Below are positions 13,494-19,353 of a stretch of 25,060 nucleotides of DNA, in pieces. The notes under the pieces are model-generated. The model did not search any database, had not been told where the DNA came from, and worked only from the letters and a program-made list of their open reading frames with translations. How positions within the stretch are numbered: position 1 is the stretch's first letter; each line of letters opens with the position of its first letter. The translations under genes were made by a program, and so were the position numbers. The stretch lies in IMG/VR virus record IMGVR_UViG_3300050821_003246, positions 1-25,060 of that record; one strand, written 5' to 3'. This stretch comes from a virus.

Positions 13494-13501
13494 ACCTTTA
13501 G
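13490..13501. repeat. Stop-spanning palindrome, 12-bp variant CTAAACCTTTAG
   Basis: Same CTAAA and TTTAG arms with central CC. TAA 13491-13493 is a gene stop. The following bases extend a second small dyad, AAACC-TTTA-GGTTT (13493-13506). Confidence 0.8.
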
Positions 13502-13541
13502 GTTTCGGGCAGTTTGTGTTCAAAGAATACACGGAGGCGAT

Positions 13542-14258
13542 ATGAAGAGAATTGGATTGTATGCGGGCTGCACAATCTTGGCAGTGGCGTTGGTGGGGTG
13601 CAGTGTCTTGGGCGCGATCAGTGCGTGGATGCCGTTTGGCATTAGCGTCTTGGATGGCATCGTGGCCGTAGTGGCGCCGGCGAATACGAAAGTGGCGACG
13701 GATGCGGCAGCCGGCCAGAAGGTTTTCAACGACCTCGACGCCGCAATAGCCAGTGCGCAGGCGGCTGGCGCTGGTAAGACCGGGCTTCCAAAAGTGATTG
13801 CTGAAATTTCGAGTGGGATTAGCAGCCAACAGCAGATTCTAACGGACATGGGCTCGTTGGGGCTGAACCTGAACGCGAAAGATTTAGGGTACGCCGAATC
13901 CGGCGAAGGGCTTTTGATTGCGGCGTTGCAAGGATTCGAGACGGAATTGCAAGCGCAGGCGGGAAGCGCGGTCGCCGCGCCGGCGGTTAAGGCTATGGCA
14001 ATCAAGGGAGATTGCTTTGGTTATGAACCCGTGGGTCAAAAGGGCGGCCCGCACGTCTGGGCGAATTGTGATGCCTCAGACCCGATTGATGTGAGCTGGG
14101 AAGCCGATCCGCAGACTGGCAAGGTTACGCCGAGCCCTGCGGTCAAGACGCTCAAGCTTGGGACGTTCAAGCGCCAATACAACGCGTTGTGCCGGAAGTA
14201 CGGTCATCCGGAAAAGCAGCTGCACTTGACGCTAGCTGAGCACCTGCGGCTGAAGTAG
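13542..14258 (+). CDS. Phage lipoprotein (238 aa)
   Basis: ATG 13542 has GGAGG upstream. The N-terminus is a lipoprotein signal: MKRIG, a hydrophobic stretch, then the lipobox LVGC with C20 as the lipidated residue. The mature part is rich in Ala and Gly to about residue 150 (for example GSAVAAPAVKAMAIKGDCFG). It is followed by a polar domain with GGPHVWANCDASDPIDVSW and a basic C-terminus. It should be anchored in the cell envelope. It is followed by small hydrophobic genes, so a lysis or superinfection role is possible. It is much longer than an Rz1-type spanin and no Rz partner is visible, so that label is not applied. Confidence 0.7.
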   Translation: MKRIGLYAGCTILAVALVGCSVLGAISAWMPFGISVLDGIVAVVAPANTKVATDAAAGQKVFNDLDAAIASAQAAGAGKTGLPKVIAEISSGISSQQQILTDMGSLGLNLNAKDLGYAESGEGLLIAALQGFETELQAQAGSAVAAPAVKAMAIKGDCFGYEPVGQKGGPHVWANCDASDPIDVSWEADPQTGKVTPSPAVKTLKLGTFKRQYNALCRKYGHPEKQLHLTLAEHLRLK

Positions 14259-14260
14259 CC

Positions 14261-14446
14261 ATGTCGCGCTTTGTTCACATCCTGTTTCACGGCGCGATGA
14301 TCGTTAGCCAGGTGGCGCTTGCTACCGGAAAGTTCATTCCACCGCCGTACAACATTGCCGCGATTGGCGGTGGCGCGGCATTTCAGGGGATTGTGGCAGT
14401 AGTCCAGGAAAAGAGAGCGGCCAAGAAGGCTGCAGGGGGAAAGTGA
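14261..14446 (+). CDS. Small membrane-associated protein, holin-like (61 aa)
   Basis: ATG 14261 begins two bases after the lipoprotein stop. The product has a hydrophobic first half (FVHILFHGAMIVSQVALATG), a Pro-rich turn (KFIPPPYN), a weaker second apolar segment (IAAIGGGAAFQGIVAVV) and a strongly basic tail (EKRAAKKAAGGK). Two short membrane segments and a basic C-terminus recall small holins, but there is no family match. The stop overlaps the next ATG (TGATG). Confidence 0.55.
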   Translation: MSRFVHILFHGAMIVSQVALATGKFIPPPYNIAAIGGGAAFQGIVAVVQEKRAAKKAAGGK

Positions 14447-14616
14447 TGGGAGAAATCAAAAAAGTTACGCATGTGCTTGCACTGGTCGGTGTGGCGATCG
14501 TGACGTTCGTCGCGAGTCCGGCGGGGCAAGCTGTCGTGCATCAGTATCCATGGCTGTCAGGCATTGTGGGGGCTATTGGCACGTTGGTGTTGGTGTATCA
14601 CAAGCCGACGGCCTAG
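14446..14616 (+). CDS. Two-span membrane peptide, holin candidate (56 aa)
   Basis: ATG 14446 overlaps the preceding TGA and has AGGGGGAAAG upstream. The product has a basic start (MGEIKKVTH), a first membrane span (VLALVGVAIVTFVASPAG), a short polar turn (QAVVHQYPW) and a second span (LSGIVGAIGTLVLVYH) with a lysine near the end. Two spans in 56 residues fit small holin-type or other phage membrane proteins. No endolysin gene is seen in the window, so a lysis role is only suggested. Confidence 0.6.
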   Translation: MGEIKKVTHVLALVGVAIVTFVASPAGQAVVHQYPWLSGIVGAIGTLVLVYHKPTA

Positions 14617-14617
14617 C

Positions 14618-14908
14618 ATGTTTGGCTGGCTCAAAAAGGTTCGTAGTTATCTCCACCGCGATGCGGTTGCGGTCGATGACGCAGCGAATGTGTTTACTGG
14701 CGGGAATCTCGACGAAACAATCAGTTCTCGAGCGCAGCGCGCCGCCGATCGCGGGAACGAGCTCGGTAAAGTGATTAGCGGTGGCTTGGACGTAATCCAG
14801 CCGAATCATGGTCACTTGGCTGAGGGTGGTGACTTGCAGCGCGCTGAGACGGTTGCAGCGATCGAAGAGAAGGCCCCGGGAATGGTGCCCGAGGATGAGC
14901 AAAAGTGA
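14618..14908 (+). CDS. Conserved small phage protein (96 aa)
   Basis: ATG 14618 begins one base after the previous TAG, without a clear ribosome site. The segment NVFTGGNLDETISSRAQRAADRG matches a remembered motif ('lLGG.pdETiSSRagka...G') seen in small proteins of many phages, often near the lysis genes. The family has no assigned function that I know. The start is basic (FGWLKKVRSYLH) and the end is acidic (EEKAPGMVPEDEQ). Confidence 0.65.
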   Translation: MFGWLKKVRSYLHRDAVAVDDAANVFTGGNLDETISSRAQRAADRGNELGKVISGGLDVIQPNHGHLAEGGDLQRAETVAAIEEKAPGMVPEDEQK

Positions 14909-14911
14909 CGC

Positions 14912-15103
14912 ATGCCATGGGATCAGGTAATGAAAAAATGGAAGGCCGGAAAGCTTCACGGCGGCAGTAAATCCGGCCCTGAGGTTGGCAGGCAGAAGCA
15001 AGCCGTGGCTATTATGCTTTCGGAGAAGCGAGCAGCCGAGGGCGGGAAGAAAGAGTATCGGGCCAAGAAAAAGTACCGTAAGGCCGCCAAAGCGATGAAA
15101 TGA
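14912..15103 (+). CDS. DUF6496-like small basic phage protein (63 aa)
   Basis: ATG 14912 follows the previous stop by three bases. MPWDQVMKKWKAGKLHGGSK, then RQKQAVAIMLSEKRAAEGGK, matches the pattern of small phage proteins with 'm..fk.G.L.sg.gk.v...kQAiAIalSEark'. The remaining residues are nearly all Lys, Arg and Ala (EYRAKKKYRKAAKAMK), suggesting nucleic acid or membrane-surface binding. The role is unknown. The stop overlaps the next ATG (ATGA). Its KYRKAAKA ending recurs in the 15335 gene. Confidence 0.65.
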   Translation: MPWDQVMKKWKAGKLHGGSKSGPEVGRQKQAVAIMLSEKRAAEGGKKEYRAKKKYRKAAKAMK

Positions 15104-15492
15104 AACAGAAGGCACCATTATCGGCGTTTGAGAAGGGGCTAGCCGACACCGTGTCGGTGGCTGTATTCCCGGTTGGCTCCGGCGCGAAGCGGTTTATTCG
15201 CGACATTTACAGCGGGTACATTACCCAGTTAACCGAGAACGGTCGCTGGTATTTGGCGTTCGTGGCAAAGAGGTTCCGGCGCCAATACCGATTGACCGAA
15301 GAGCAACTGGCGTGGATAGACGAGAGGCTGAGTCATGGCGATCGACATCAAGCCGTCCCACAAGGGACTCCTGCACAAGGACTTGGGAGTAGCGCAGGGG
15401 AAGAAGCTCTCAGTGAAGTCGGAAGAGGAAGCGAAGCACAGCAGCAATCCAGCGGAGCGACGCAGGGCAACCTTTGCTTTGAACGCGCGTAA
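15100..15492 (+). CDS. Hypothetical protein (130 aa) with long 3' overlap
   Basis: ATG 15100 overlaps the previous stop. Residues 1 to about 78 look genuine: SAFEKGLADTVSVAVFPVGS, RFIRDIYSGYITQLTENGRW and RRQYRLTEEQLAWIDERL. From 15335 onward the frame overlaps another gene for 158 bases, and there the product turns into low-complexity Gln, Gly and Ser sequence typical of a shadow frame. The original stop may have been lost, adding a junk tail, or the tail is tolerated. The function is unknown. Confidence 0.55.
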   Translation: MKQKAPLSAFEKGLADTVSVAVFPVGSGAKRFIRDIYSGYITQLTENGRWYLAFVAKRFRRQYRLTEEQLAWIDERLSHGDRHQAVPQGTPAQGLGSSAGEEALSEVGRGSEAQQQSSGATQGNLCFERA

Positions 15493-15547
15493 GTGGCATC
15501 ACGGCAAGGGGGCGAAGTATCGGAAGGCAGCAAAGGCGATCAGATAA
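15335..15547 (+). CDS. Conserved small phage protein (70 aa)
   Basis: ATG 15335 has GAGAGG seven bases before. MAIDIKPSHKGLLHKDLGVA, then KHSSNPAERRRATFALNARK, matches a common small phage protein ('m.I.IkpsHkGllHkdlg...g..i......ka.hs.dp..rkrA.FA.NAr.w'). No function is established. The C-terminus is very basic. It overlaps the upstream gene by 158 bases in another frame. This frame is the better supported of the two in the overlap. Confidence 0.75.
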   Translation: MAIDIKPSHKGLLHKDLGVAQGKKLSVKSEEEAKHSSNPAERRRATFALNARKWHHGKGAKYRKAAKAIR

Positions 15548-15556
15548 AGGAGGTAT

Positions 15557-16024
15557 ATGGGCAAGAGCGAGAAGTTTCTGGAAGGGATGAAGTTTCCGTG
15601 TTTCATTGAGTCTGCAAAGTTCTACATCGATAAGGACGAGCACCGTAAGGTTCGCGTAGATATGGTGCTTACGGTGACGGAAGAAGTTCGAGCGTTTCTT
15701 CCCGTGAATATCGCGACCGTAGCGAAGTTGATGGCTGCGGACAAAGCGGAAAAGGTTGTCTTCGCCGATGCCTGGGAAGAACGACTGATTGAGATTTATG
15801 CTGGCAAGCCCAAGAAGGGCGAGTCAGAAACGCGACCGGCGGTAACAGCCGAGGATGTGGCAATCAAGAAGGTTCGTCTCGAGTGTGATGTGGATACTAA
15901 CCAAGTGAGCTTGCATTTCTCCTTCGTTGGGGATGACAAGACGATTGGGACATGGGTGCATGACAACTATGGGCGTGATGCGTTCATTATCGTGTTGGCG
16001 ATGCAGGGAGAGTTGGCGGTCTAA
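15557..16024 (+). CDS. Hypothetical protein (155 aa) before the structured intergenic region
   Basis: ATG 15557 has a near-perfect Shine-Dalgarno site (AAAGGAGGT), the best in the window, so it may be strongly made. The product is a mixed alpha/beta protein: KFPCFIESAKFYIDKDEHRK, then VRVDMVLTVTEEVRAFLP, and later VRLECDVDTNQVSLHFSFVG. There are no catalytic motifs that I can identify. It resembles small phage proteins of unknown function in shape only. TAA 16022-16024 lies in a copy of the palindrome, followed by a 300-base gap before terminase. Confidence 0.7.
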   Translation: MGKSEKFLEGMKFPCFIESAKFYIDKDEHRKVRVDMVLTVTEEVRAFLPVNIATVAKLMAADKAEKVVFADAWEERLIEIYAGKPKKGESETRPAVTAEDVAIKKVRLECDVDTNQVSLHFSFVGDDKTIGTWVHDNYGRDAFIIVLAMQGELAV

Positions 16025-16031
16025 AGTTTAG
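16021..16031. repeat. Stop-spanning palindrome CTAAAGTTTAG, copy 3
   Basis: An exact copy. TAA 16022-16024 is the stop of the 155-aa gene. Unlike the other copies, no start codon of a full gene follows; a hairpin begins nine bases later. Confidence 0.85.
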
Positions 16032-16039
16032 ATTGGAAA

Positions 16040-16077
16040 CCCTCCAGGAAAGTGCCAGCCCGACATTTCCCGGAGGG
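16040..16077 (+). promoter_or_regulatory. Long stem-loop that includes a Shine-Dalgarno sequence
   Basis: CCCTCC (16040-16045) pairs with GGAGGG (16072-16077) and GGAAA (16047-16051) with TTTCC (16066-16070), giving 11 base pairs with a single A/C mismatch and a 14-base loop. The 3' arm GGAGGG is a perfect ribosome site placed four bases before ATG 16082. There is no T-tract, so an intrinsic terminator is unlikely. Confidence 0.6.
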
Positions 16078-16132
16078 GACGATGCATTACCAAGAGTAAT
16101 GCTGAGGCCTGAGTTTAGGGAGCGCTGTTCAA

Positions 16133-16161
16133 TATTGTACATCGGGTAAAAACTGTATTAT
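16133..16161 (+). promoter_or_regulatory. Weak promoter candidate for the packaging genes
   Basis: TATTAT (16156-16161) resembles a -10. Possible -35 elements are TATTGT (16133-16138, 17-bp spacing) or TTGTAC (16135-16140, 15 bp). Neither -35 is good. The support is mainly AT-richness and position before the late genes. Confidence 0.3.
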
Positions 16162-16173
16162 GGGATTTGAGTT

Positions 16174-16195
16174 CCCGGTGATCCTTTCCACCGGG
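16174..16195 (+). other. Perfect 7-bp inverted repeat
   Basis: CCCGGTG (16174-16180) and CACCGGG (16189-16195) flank an 8-base loop. The stem is GC-rich and would be stable as RNA. It lies just after the promoter-like patch and has no following T-tract. Confidence 0.6.
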
Positions 16196-16212
16196 TGTTG
16201 CGCGCGCATGTG

Positions 16213-16248
16213 GCCAGGCCGGCCCGATACGCCCATCGGGCCACTGGC
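16213..16248 (+). other. Two-part GC-rich stem-loop
   Basis: GGCCCGAT (16221-16228) pairs perfectly with ATCGGGCC (16235-16242) across a 6-base loop. An outer stem GCCAG (16213-16217) with CTGGC (16244-16248) extends it past a small internal loop. This is the strongest hairpin in the window. It is followed by GAGAACTTATAG, not a T-tract. Confidence 0.65.
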
Positions 16249-16327
16249 TGAGAACTTATAGATGTACGTTGGGCTGGGCCAAGTTCATGTTTGGAAGTAC
16301 AACCGCTGACGAGGCGGGAGGGTGAAA

Positions 16328-16852
16328 ATGTCCGATGAGCAGAAACCGCTTGGCGACGAGCCAAAGCGGAAGAAGCTGACCTTGAAACAGAGCAGGTTGG
16401 TAGCGGCGCTTCCCAAGGCAAAGACGGCCGCAGCGGCAGCAATCGAAGCGGGATATAGCCCAAAAAATCCAGATCAATCCGCCTATCAGGCATTGAAGGC
16501 AATCGAGAAAACAATGCCTGAAATGATGATAGAGCTTGGACTGACGAATAAATCTCTAATTGAGAACCATTTAGTGCCACTGCTCAGAGCAGAAAGGGTT
16601 GGATTGTATGGAACCGTTCCGGATGGTCCCACGAGGCTAGGAGCCCTCAAGCTAGCCGGTGAGTGGAAGGGCGTAAATGCGCAGAGGGACGAAGAGGCTG
16701 AACGAGATCGAGTTCGATCCAAAACGTTTACCGTACGTTTGGTCGTCGCTGACGAAAGAAGAGCAATCCGACTTTCTAAGCTGCTCTCCCATAGTGGCCC
16801 CTCTGGTGTCGTCATTGACGTGGATGCGGGAGTGGACGGAAACGTGGGATGA
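16328..16852 (+). CDS. terS: Terminase small subunit
   Basis: 174 residues from ATG 16328, about 7 bases after GGGAGG; GTG 16322 is in frame but overlaps the ribosome site. The N-terminal half has the expected HTH: LTLKQSRLVAALPKAKTAAA, then AAIEAGYSPKNPDQSAYQAL and TMPEMMIELGLTNKSLIENH, the pattern of phage small terminases that bind the packaging site ('k...F...l....n...AaiaAGYs...A...a...l.np.v'). The large-subunit gene follows. The last 176 bases overlap it out of frame, and the product tail there (SKTFTVRLVVADERRAIRLS...) is unlike the family and may be run-on. The structured segment just upstream could be its binding site. Confidence 0.75.
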   Translation: MSDEQKPLGDEPKRKKLTLKQSRLVAALPKAKTAAAAAIEAGYSPKNPDQSAYQALKAIEKTMPEMMIELGLTNKSLIENHLVPLLRAERVGLYGTVPDGPTRLGALKLAGEWKGVNAQRDEEAERDRVRSKTFTVRLVVADERRAIRLSKLLSHSGPSGVVIDVDAGVDGNVG

Positions 16853-17408
16853 GCACGATGTCGTTCATCCCTACAAGCCATTCCCGGATTACGCGTACTT
16901 CGATGTGCTGCACACGGCGTTTCACCGAGAAGCGAAGCTCTTTGTAGAGAAGAGCAGGACGGTGATGGCAACGTGGTGGGCGTGCGGTGAGACGTTCCAT
17001 TACGTGATGACTCATCAGCCAGCCAGCTGCATCTACTGGTGCCCTGACCAGGACCGCGCCGAGAAGTGCATTGAATACGTCAAGGTGCTTTATAAGCGCC
17101 AGGATCCGAGACTACTCAGCTTATATCCGCTGCCACGGAAGAAGAAGACGGTCGAAGATCAATCGGTCTTCCGGTTCGAGCTTGGCGGTGGCGGGTGGTT
17201 CGAAGCACTGCCGGGCAAGAATCCAGACAAGATCAGGTCAGAGCATCCAACCATCGTGATGATGGATGAAGCGGCCTTTAACGAGAATGGCGCCGAAGCG
17301 TATGCAAACGCGATTTCGACTAGGCCAAAGAAGTTGCTGGCGATCAGTTCGGCCTGCCCGGGCTGGTTCTTTGACCTGATAGAGCCTGCGGTAGCGTGTG
17401 ACTTATGA
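16677..17408 (+). CDS. terL: Terminase large subunit, ATPase part (split gene)
   Basis: 243 residues from ATG 16677. The packaging ATPase is recognisable: a deviant Walker A, KSRTVMATWW (92-101), Walker B IVMMDEAA (193-200) with the catalytic Glu, and the coupling motif LLAISSACPGWF (220-231). These power DNA translocation into the capsid. The frame then ends with VACDL and TGA at 17406-17408, right where the linker to the nuclease domain should begin. The nuclease part follows as a separate gene in the same frame 114 bases later. It overlaps the small-subunit gene by 176 bases, longer than usual, and the protein starts plausibly with MRRGTKRLNEIEFDPKRL. Confidence 0.85.
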   Translation: MRRGTKRLNEIEFDPKRLPYVWSSLTKEEQSDFLSCSPIVAPLVSSLTWMREWTETWDEHDVVHPYKPFPDYAYFDVLHTAFHREAKLFVEKSRTVMATWWACGETFHYVMTHQPASCIYWCPDQDRAEKCIEYVKVLYKRQDPRLLSLYPLPRKKKTVEDQSVFRFELGGGGWFEALPGKNPDKIRSEHPTIVMMDEAAFNENGAEAYANAISTRPKKLLAISSACPGWFFDLIEPAVACDL

Positions 17409-17560
17409 ATTGCCAAGAGTGCGGCCATGTCCACAAAGAAGAGGATTTCTGTGGTTTCGTGTCCCCATGCGAATGTGGTTACGGCGACGATGTTTGTTGT
17501 TGCTGCGAAGAAAGCCGAATAAGTGAAAGGCCTATCAGCGAGAAGGATCCCGATCGGTAA
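17405..17560 (+). CDS. Cysteine-rich mini-protein inserted between the two terL parts
   Basis: ATG 17405 overlaps the TGA of the ATPase part (ATGA), and the frame runs 51 codons to TAA 17558-17560, overlapping the nuclease part by 38 bases. It begins MNCQECGHVHKEEDFCGF and continues SPCECGYGDDVCCCCEES. Nine cysteines in the first 34 residues (C3, C6, C16, C22, C24, C31-34), with two histidines, point to one or two bound metal ions. The reading frame is clearly coding-like and different from that of terL. It resembles small phage zinc-finger-like proteins in style only. Either it is a small selfish or accessory gene lodged in terL, or it has a role with the split enzyme. Confidence 0.65.
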   Translation: MNCQECGHVHKEEDFCGFVSPCECGYGDDVCCCCEESRISERPISEKDPDR

Positions 17561-18437
17561 GCCTGCCGCCGGAATTCAGGTGATTCGGCTGCATTACTCG
17601 GCTGACCCGCTGATGACACCCGACCGGGTGGCTGACCTAAAGAGCGCTTATCCCGACGTCACGATGTGGGACCGGGAGATGGAGATTGACCCCCACGCGA
17701 GGGGCGGTCAGAAGTGGTTCCCGGAGTTCGACGAAAGCATCCATTTTGTAAACGTTTCGATGGATAGCTGGAGTCCGGACATTTGGACTACGTGGTTGAT
17801 GTGTGATCCGCATCCCAGGCGGGCACATGCTTTTGTGTGGTTGATGGTCAACAAGTACGGCGATTTATTGGTGCCGTGGTCGTGGTGGCCGGAAGCAGTT
17901 AACAAAGAGCGCGAGCAAAAGAGACTCGGGCGCCTTGGATGTCAGGATTACGTCGATCGATTGCGGCTGGTTGAGAATGCGAGGCTGTTCCCGAAATCGT
18001 ACATCGATTTGATGGATCCCGCTGGCGCGAACTTTGACGCCGAAGAGGACGTCAATTATTTCGAGAAGTACCGCAAAGCAGGAATTATCTTTCGGCCAGC
18101 AAAGAAGAACAGGGAATACGCCGGTTACGACAAGATCAGCGATGCGTTGCGGCTAACTGATTGCGAGGGCGTGAAACGTCCCAGGCTGCGGATTGTACGC
18201 GGGAATGGCGACAACGACATTCTAGTGTCGCAGATCAAGGGACTGCGATTCAAGGAGCTGAAAGGCGTTGCCGCTCAGGAGAAAGATGCCCCTGGCGACC
18301 CCCGAGAGAAAGAACGGCACTTGGTCGATTGCTTGAGTTACGGGCTTTTGGATGGTCCGCGATTTATTGAACCGAAGCGCCGCGGTGAATCGTTTGAGAA
18401 CCATAACGTAGTGCGGGCCCATGGAGATAGACCCTAA
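17523..18437 (+). CDS. terL: Terminase large subunit, nuclease part (split gene)
   Basis: 304 residues from GTG 17523, immediately after an in-frame TAA. It begins KGLSARRIPIGKPAAGIQVI, then RLHYSADPLMTPDRVADLK and REMEIDPHARGGQKWFPEF, the normal TerL continuation. The RNase H-like nuclease that cuts the concatemer has its acidic residues in LMCDPHP (D95), DLMDPAG (D165) and KERHLVDCLSYGLL (D269). The ribosome site is weak (AAGAAAG), so expression may depend on translation from the overlapping Cys-rich ORF. The stop lies in ACCCTAAAGGGT, a relative of the stop palindrome. Confidence 0.85.
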   Translation: MKGLSARRIPIGKPAAGIQVIRLHYSADPLMTPDRVADLKSAYPDVTMWDREMEIDPHARGGQKWFPEFDESIHFVNVSMDSWSPDIWTTWLMCDPHPRRAHAFVWLMVNKYGDLLVPWSWWPEAVNKEREQKRLGRLGCQDYVDRLRLVENARLFPKSYIDLMDPAGANFDAEEDVNYFEKYRKAGIIFRPAKKNREYAGYDKISDALRLTDCEGVKRPRLRIVRGNGDNDILVSQIKGLRFKELKGVAAQEKDAPGDPREKERHLVDCLSYGLLDGPRFIEPKRRGESFENHNVVRAHGDRP

Positions 18438-18442
18438 AGGGT
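18431..18442. repeat. Stop-spanning inverted repeat ACCCTAAAGGGT, related form
   Basis: ACCCT and AGGGT are perfect arms about a central AA. TAA 18435-18437 is the stop of the terminase nuclease part. It shares the CTAAAG core and the placement of the other elements but not their TTTAG arm. Confidence 0.45.
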
Positions 18443-18514
18443 ATTGCGATCGTGGCTGTAATAGCTTGCCTGCAAGAGTTTTTCGAGCGTTTTGGTCAAA
18501 AGAGGCCAATATGC

Positions 18515-18766
18515 ATGAAAAAGCGCTGGCGAGTGATAGCAGTCTATACGCCACAGCCGAAGCGAACAGCGTTCTACGATGCCAAGGGACGCTATAGCGG
18601 ATTCACAATTCAAGAGATCCCTTCCTCGGCTGCCGGGCTCGAGTTTAAGTTTACTGTAGCGGAGGCCGCGGATGAAGTAGAAGCCGTTGCGGTCGTAATG
18701 CAATCAGGTTGGTTTCCTGCCGAGATTTCCAAAGAATTCGGATTTGTAGCTGAGGCAATCGAGTGA
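18515..18766 (+). CDS. Hypothetical protein (83 aa)
   Basis: ATG 18515 is preceded by AAGAGG; the frame is also open from GTG 18452, which would add 21 residues. The product is a small alpha/beta protein: KKRWRVIAVYTPQPKRTAFY, GRYSGFTIQEIPSSAAGLEF, and a C-terminal half with EAADEVEAVAVVMQSGWFPA. There are no cysteines in the short form and no recognised motif. It lies between terminase and portal, where small head- or accessory-protein genes are common. The stop overlaps the next GTG (GTGA). Confidence 0.55.
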   Translation: MKKRWRVIAVYTPQPKRTAFYDAKGRYSGFTIQEIPSSAAGLEFKFTVAEAADEVEAVAVVMQSGWFPAEISKEFGFVAEAIE

Positions 18767-19086
18767 AGCGAGCAGCATGCGCCGGCGGATTATTGTTGCT
18801 CTGTGGCTGGCTGCAGGTGCGTGCTGGTACGCATGGCGCTGCGTTTTCTTACCGTGGTATCGAAAACGGTGAGGCCATCCTAATCCCGATGACGCCGCCG
18901 CGGGTTGGCGTGCAGTTGGCAAAAGGCGTTCGCGAGATCAACAAAGCAGAAACGTTGGTCTGTACGCAGGACACGGTAAAGCATAAGAGCATCGTGGATG
19001 GACTCGAGTCCGAGGTAACCGAGCTCAGGCTGAAGTGCGGCGATCGCGAGTTTATCGTAAAAGGCTTGTATTTCGAGGAGTTCTAA
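18763..19086 (+). CDS. Exported hypothetical protein (107 aa)
   Basis: GTG 18763 overlaps the previous TGA. The first 22 residues form a signal peptide: KRAACAGG, LLLLCGWLQ, then a VRA-G cleavage-like site. A cysteine within the hydrophobic core is not in a standard lipobox. The mature part is beta-rich, with AAFSYRGIENGEAILIPMTP and a C-terminal CGDREFIVKGLYFEEF. Two cysteines in the mature part could form a disulfide. It should be made for the periplasm or envelope. The function is unknown. Confidence 0.6.
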   Translation: MKRAACAGGLLLLCGWLQVRAGTHGAAFSYRGIENGEAILIPMTPPRVGVQLAKGVREINKAETLVCTQDTVKHKSIVDGLESEVTELRLKCGDREFIVKGLYFEEF

Positions 19087-19089
19087 TGC

Positions 19090-19350
19090 ATGGCTCAAAC
19101 GTTGCTAGTGGATGTGGAATTCCAGTTGGTTAAAGCCGCGAGCGCGCCAGCAATTGGCAGTGGTGGTGCTGCTTGGCAGGTTCGCTTGCCGCCCCGCCGG
19201 ACGCTTGTTGTGCCGACAGCGCTAACACAGCAAGCGGTAGCGACGGTGCTGGCAAGCGATATCACGGTGCCGAACGGATATTCCATTGAGATCCTTGGCT
19301 TTCGATCAGCGGTGCAGCCCGGTACTGAGGGCGGCATAGCACTGTCGTGA
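19090..19350 (+). CDS. Hypothetical structural-type protein (86 aa)
   Basis: ATG 19090 has GAGGAG nine bases upstream. The product is small and rich in Ala, Val and Ser: AQTLLVDVEFQLVKAASAPA, then QVRLPPRRTLVVPTALTQQ and ASDITVPNGYSIEILGFRSA. The pattern suggests short beta strands. There are no cysteines. It lies in the run of small genes between terminase and portal. No family is recognised. Confidence 0.6.
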   Translation: MAQTLLVDVEFQLVKAASAPAIGSGGAAWQVRLPPRRTLVVPTALTQQAVATVLASDITVPNGYSIEILGFRSAVQPGTEGGIALS

Positions 19351-19353
19351 TAC

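Larger units (their letters stand above)
16025..16327 (+). other. Gene-free, hairpin-rich segment upstream of terminase
   Basis: About 300 bases with no supportable gene. It contains one stop-spanning palindrome at its edge, three separate inverted repeats (16040-16077, 16174-16195, 16213-16248), an AT-rich promoter-like patch (16133-16161) and a five-codon frame (16082-16099, MHYQE) behind GGAGGGG. None of the hairpins is followed by a T-tract. Possible roles are a packaging recognition site (cos or pac), which often lies beside the small terminase gene, a structured leader for the late genes, or a small RNA gene. The sequence alone cannot separate these. Confidence 0.6.

Noticed and set aside
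16174-16248. Intrinsic terminators in the gap before terminase
   Set aside because: The hairpins are strong but none is followed by a T-rich tract, so they are reported as structures only.
17409-17522. Group I/II intron or intein in the terminase gene
   Set aside because: The inserted stretch is 114 bases, too short for a self-splicing intron, and it contains two in-frame stops at its borders, so it cannot be an intein.
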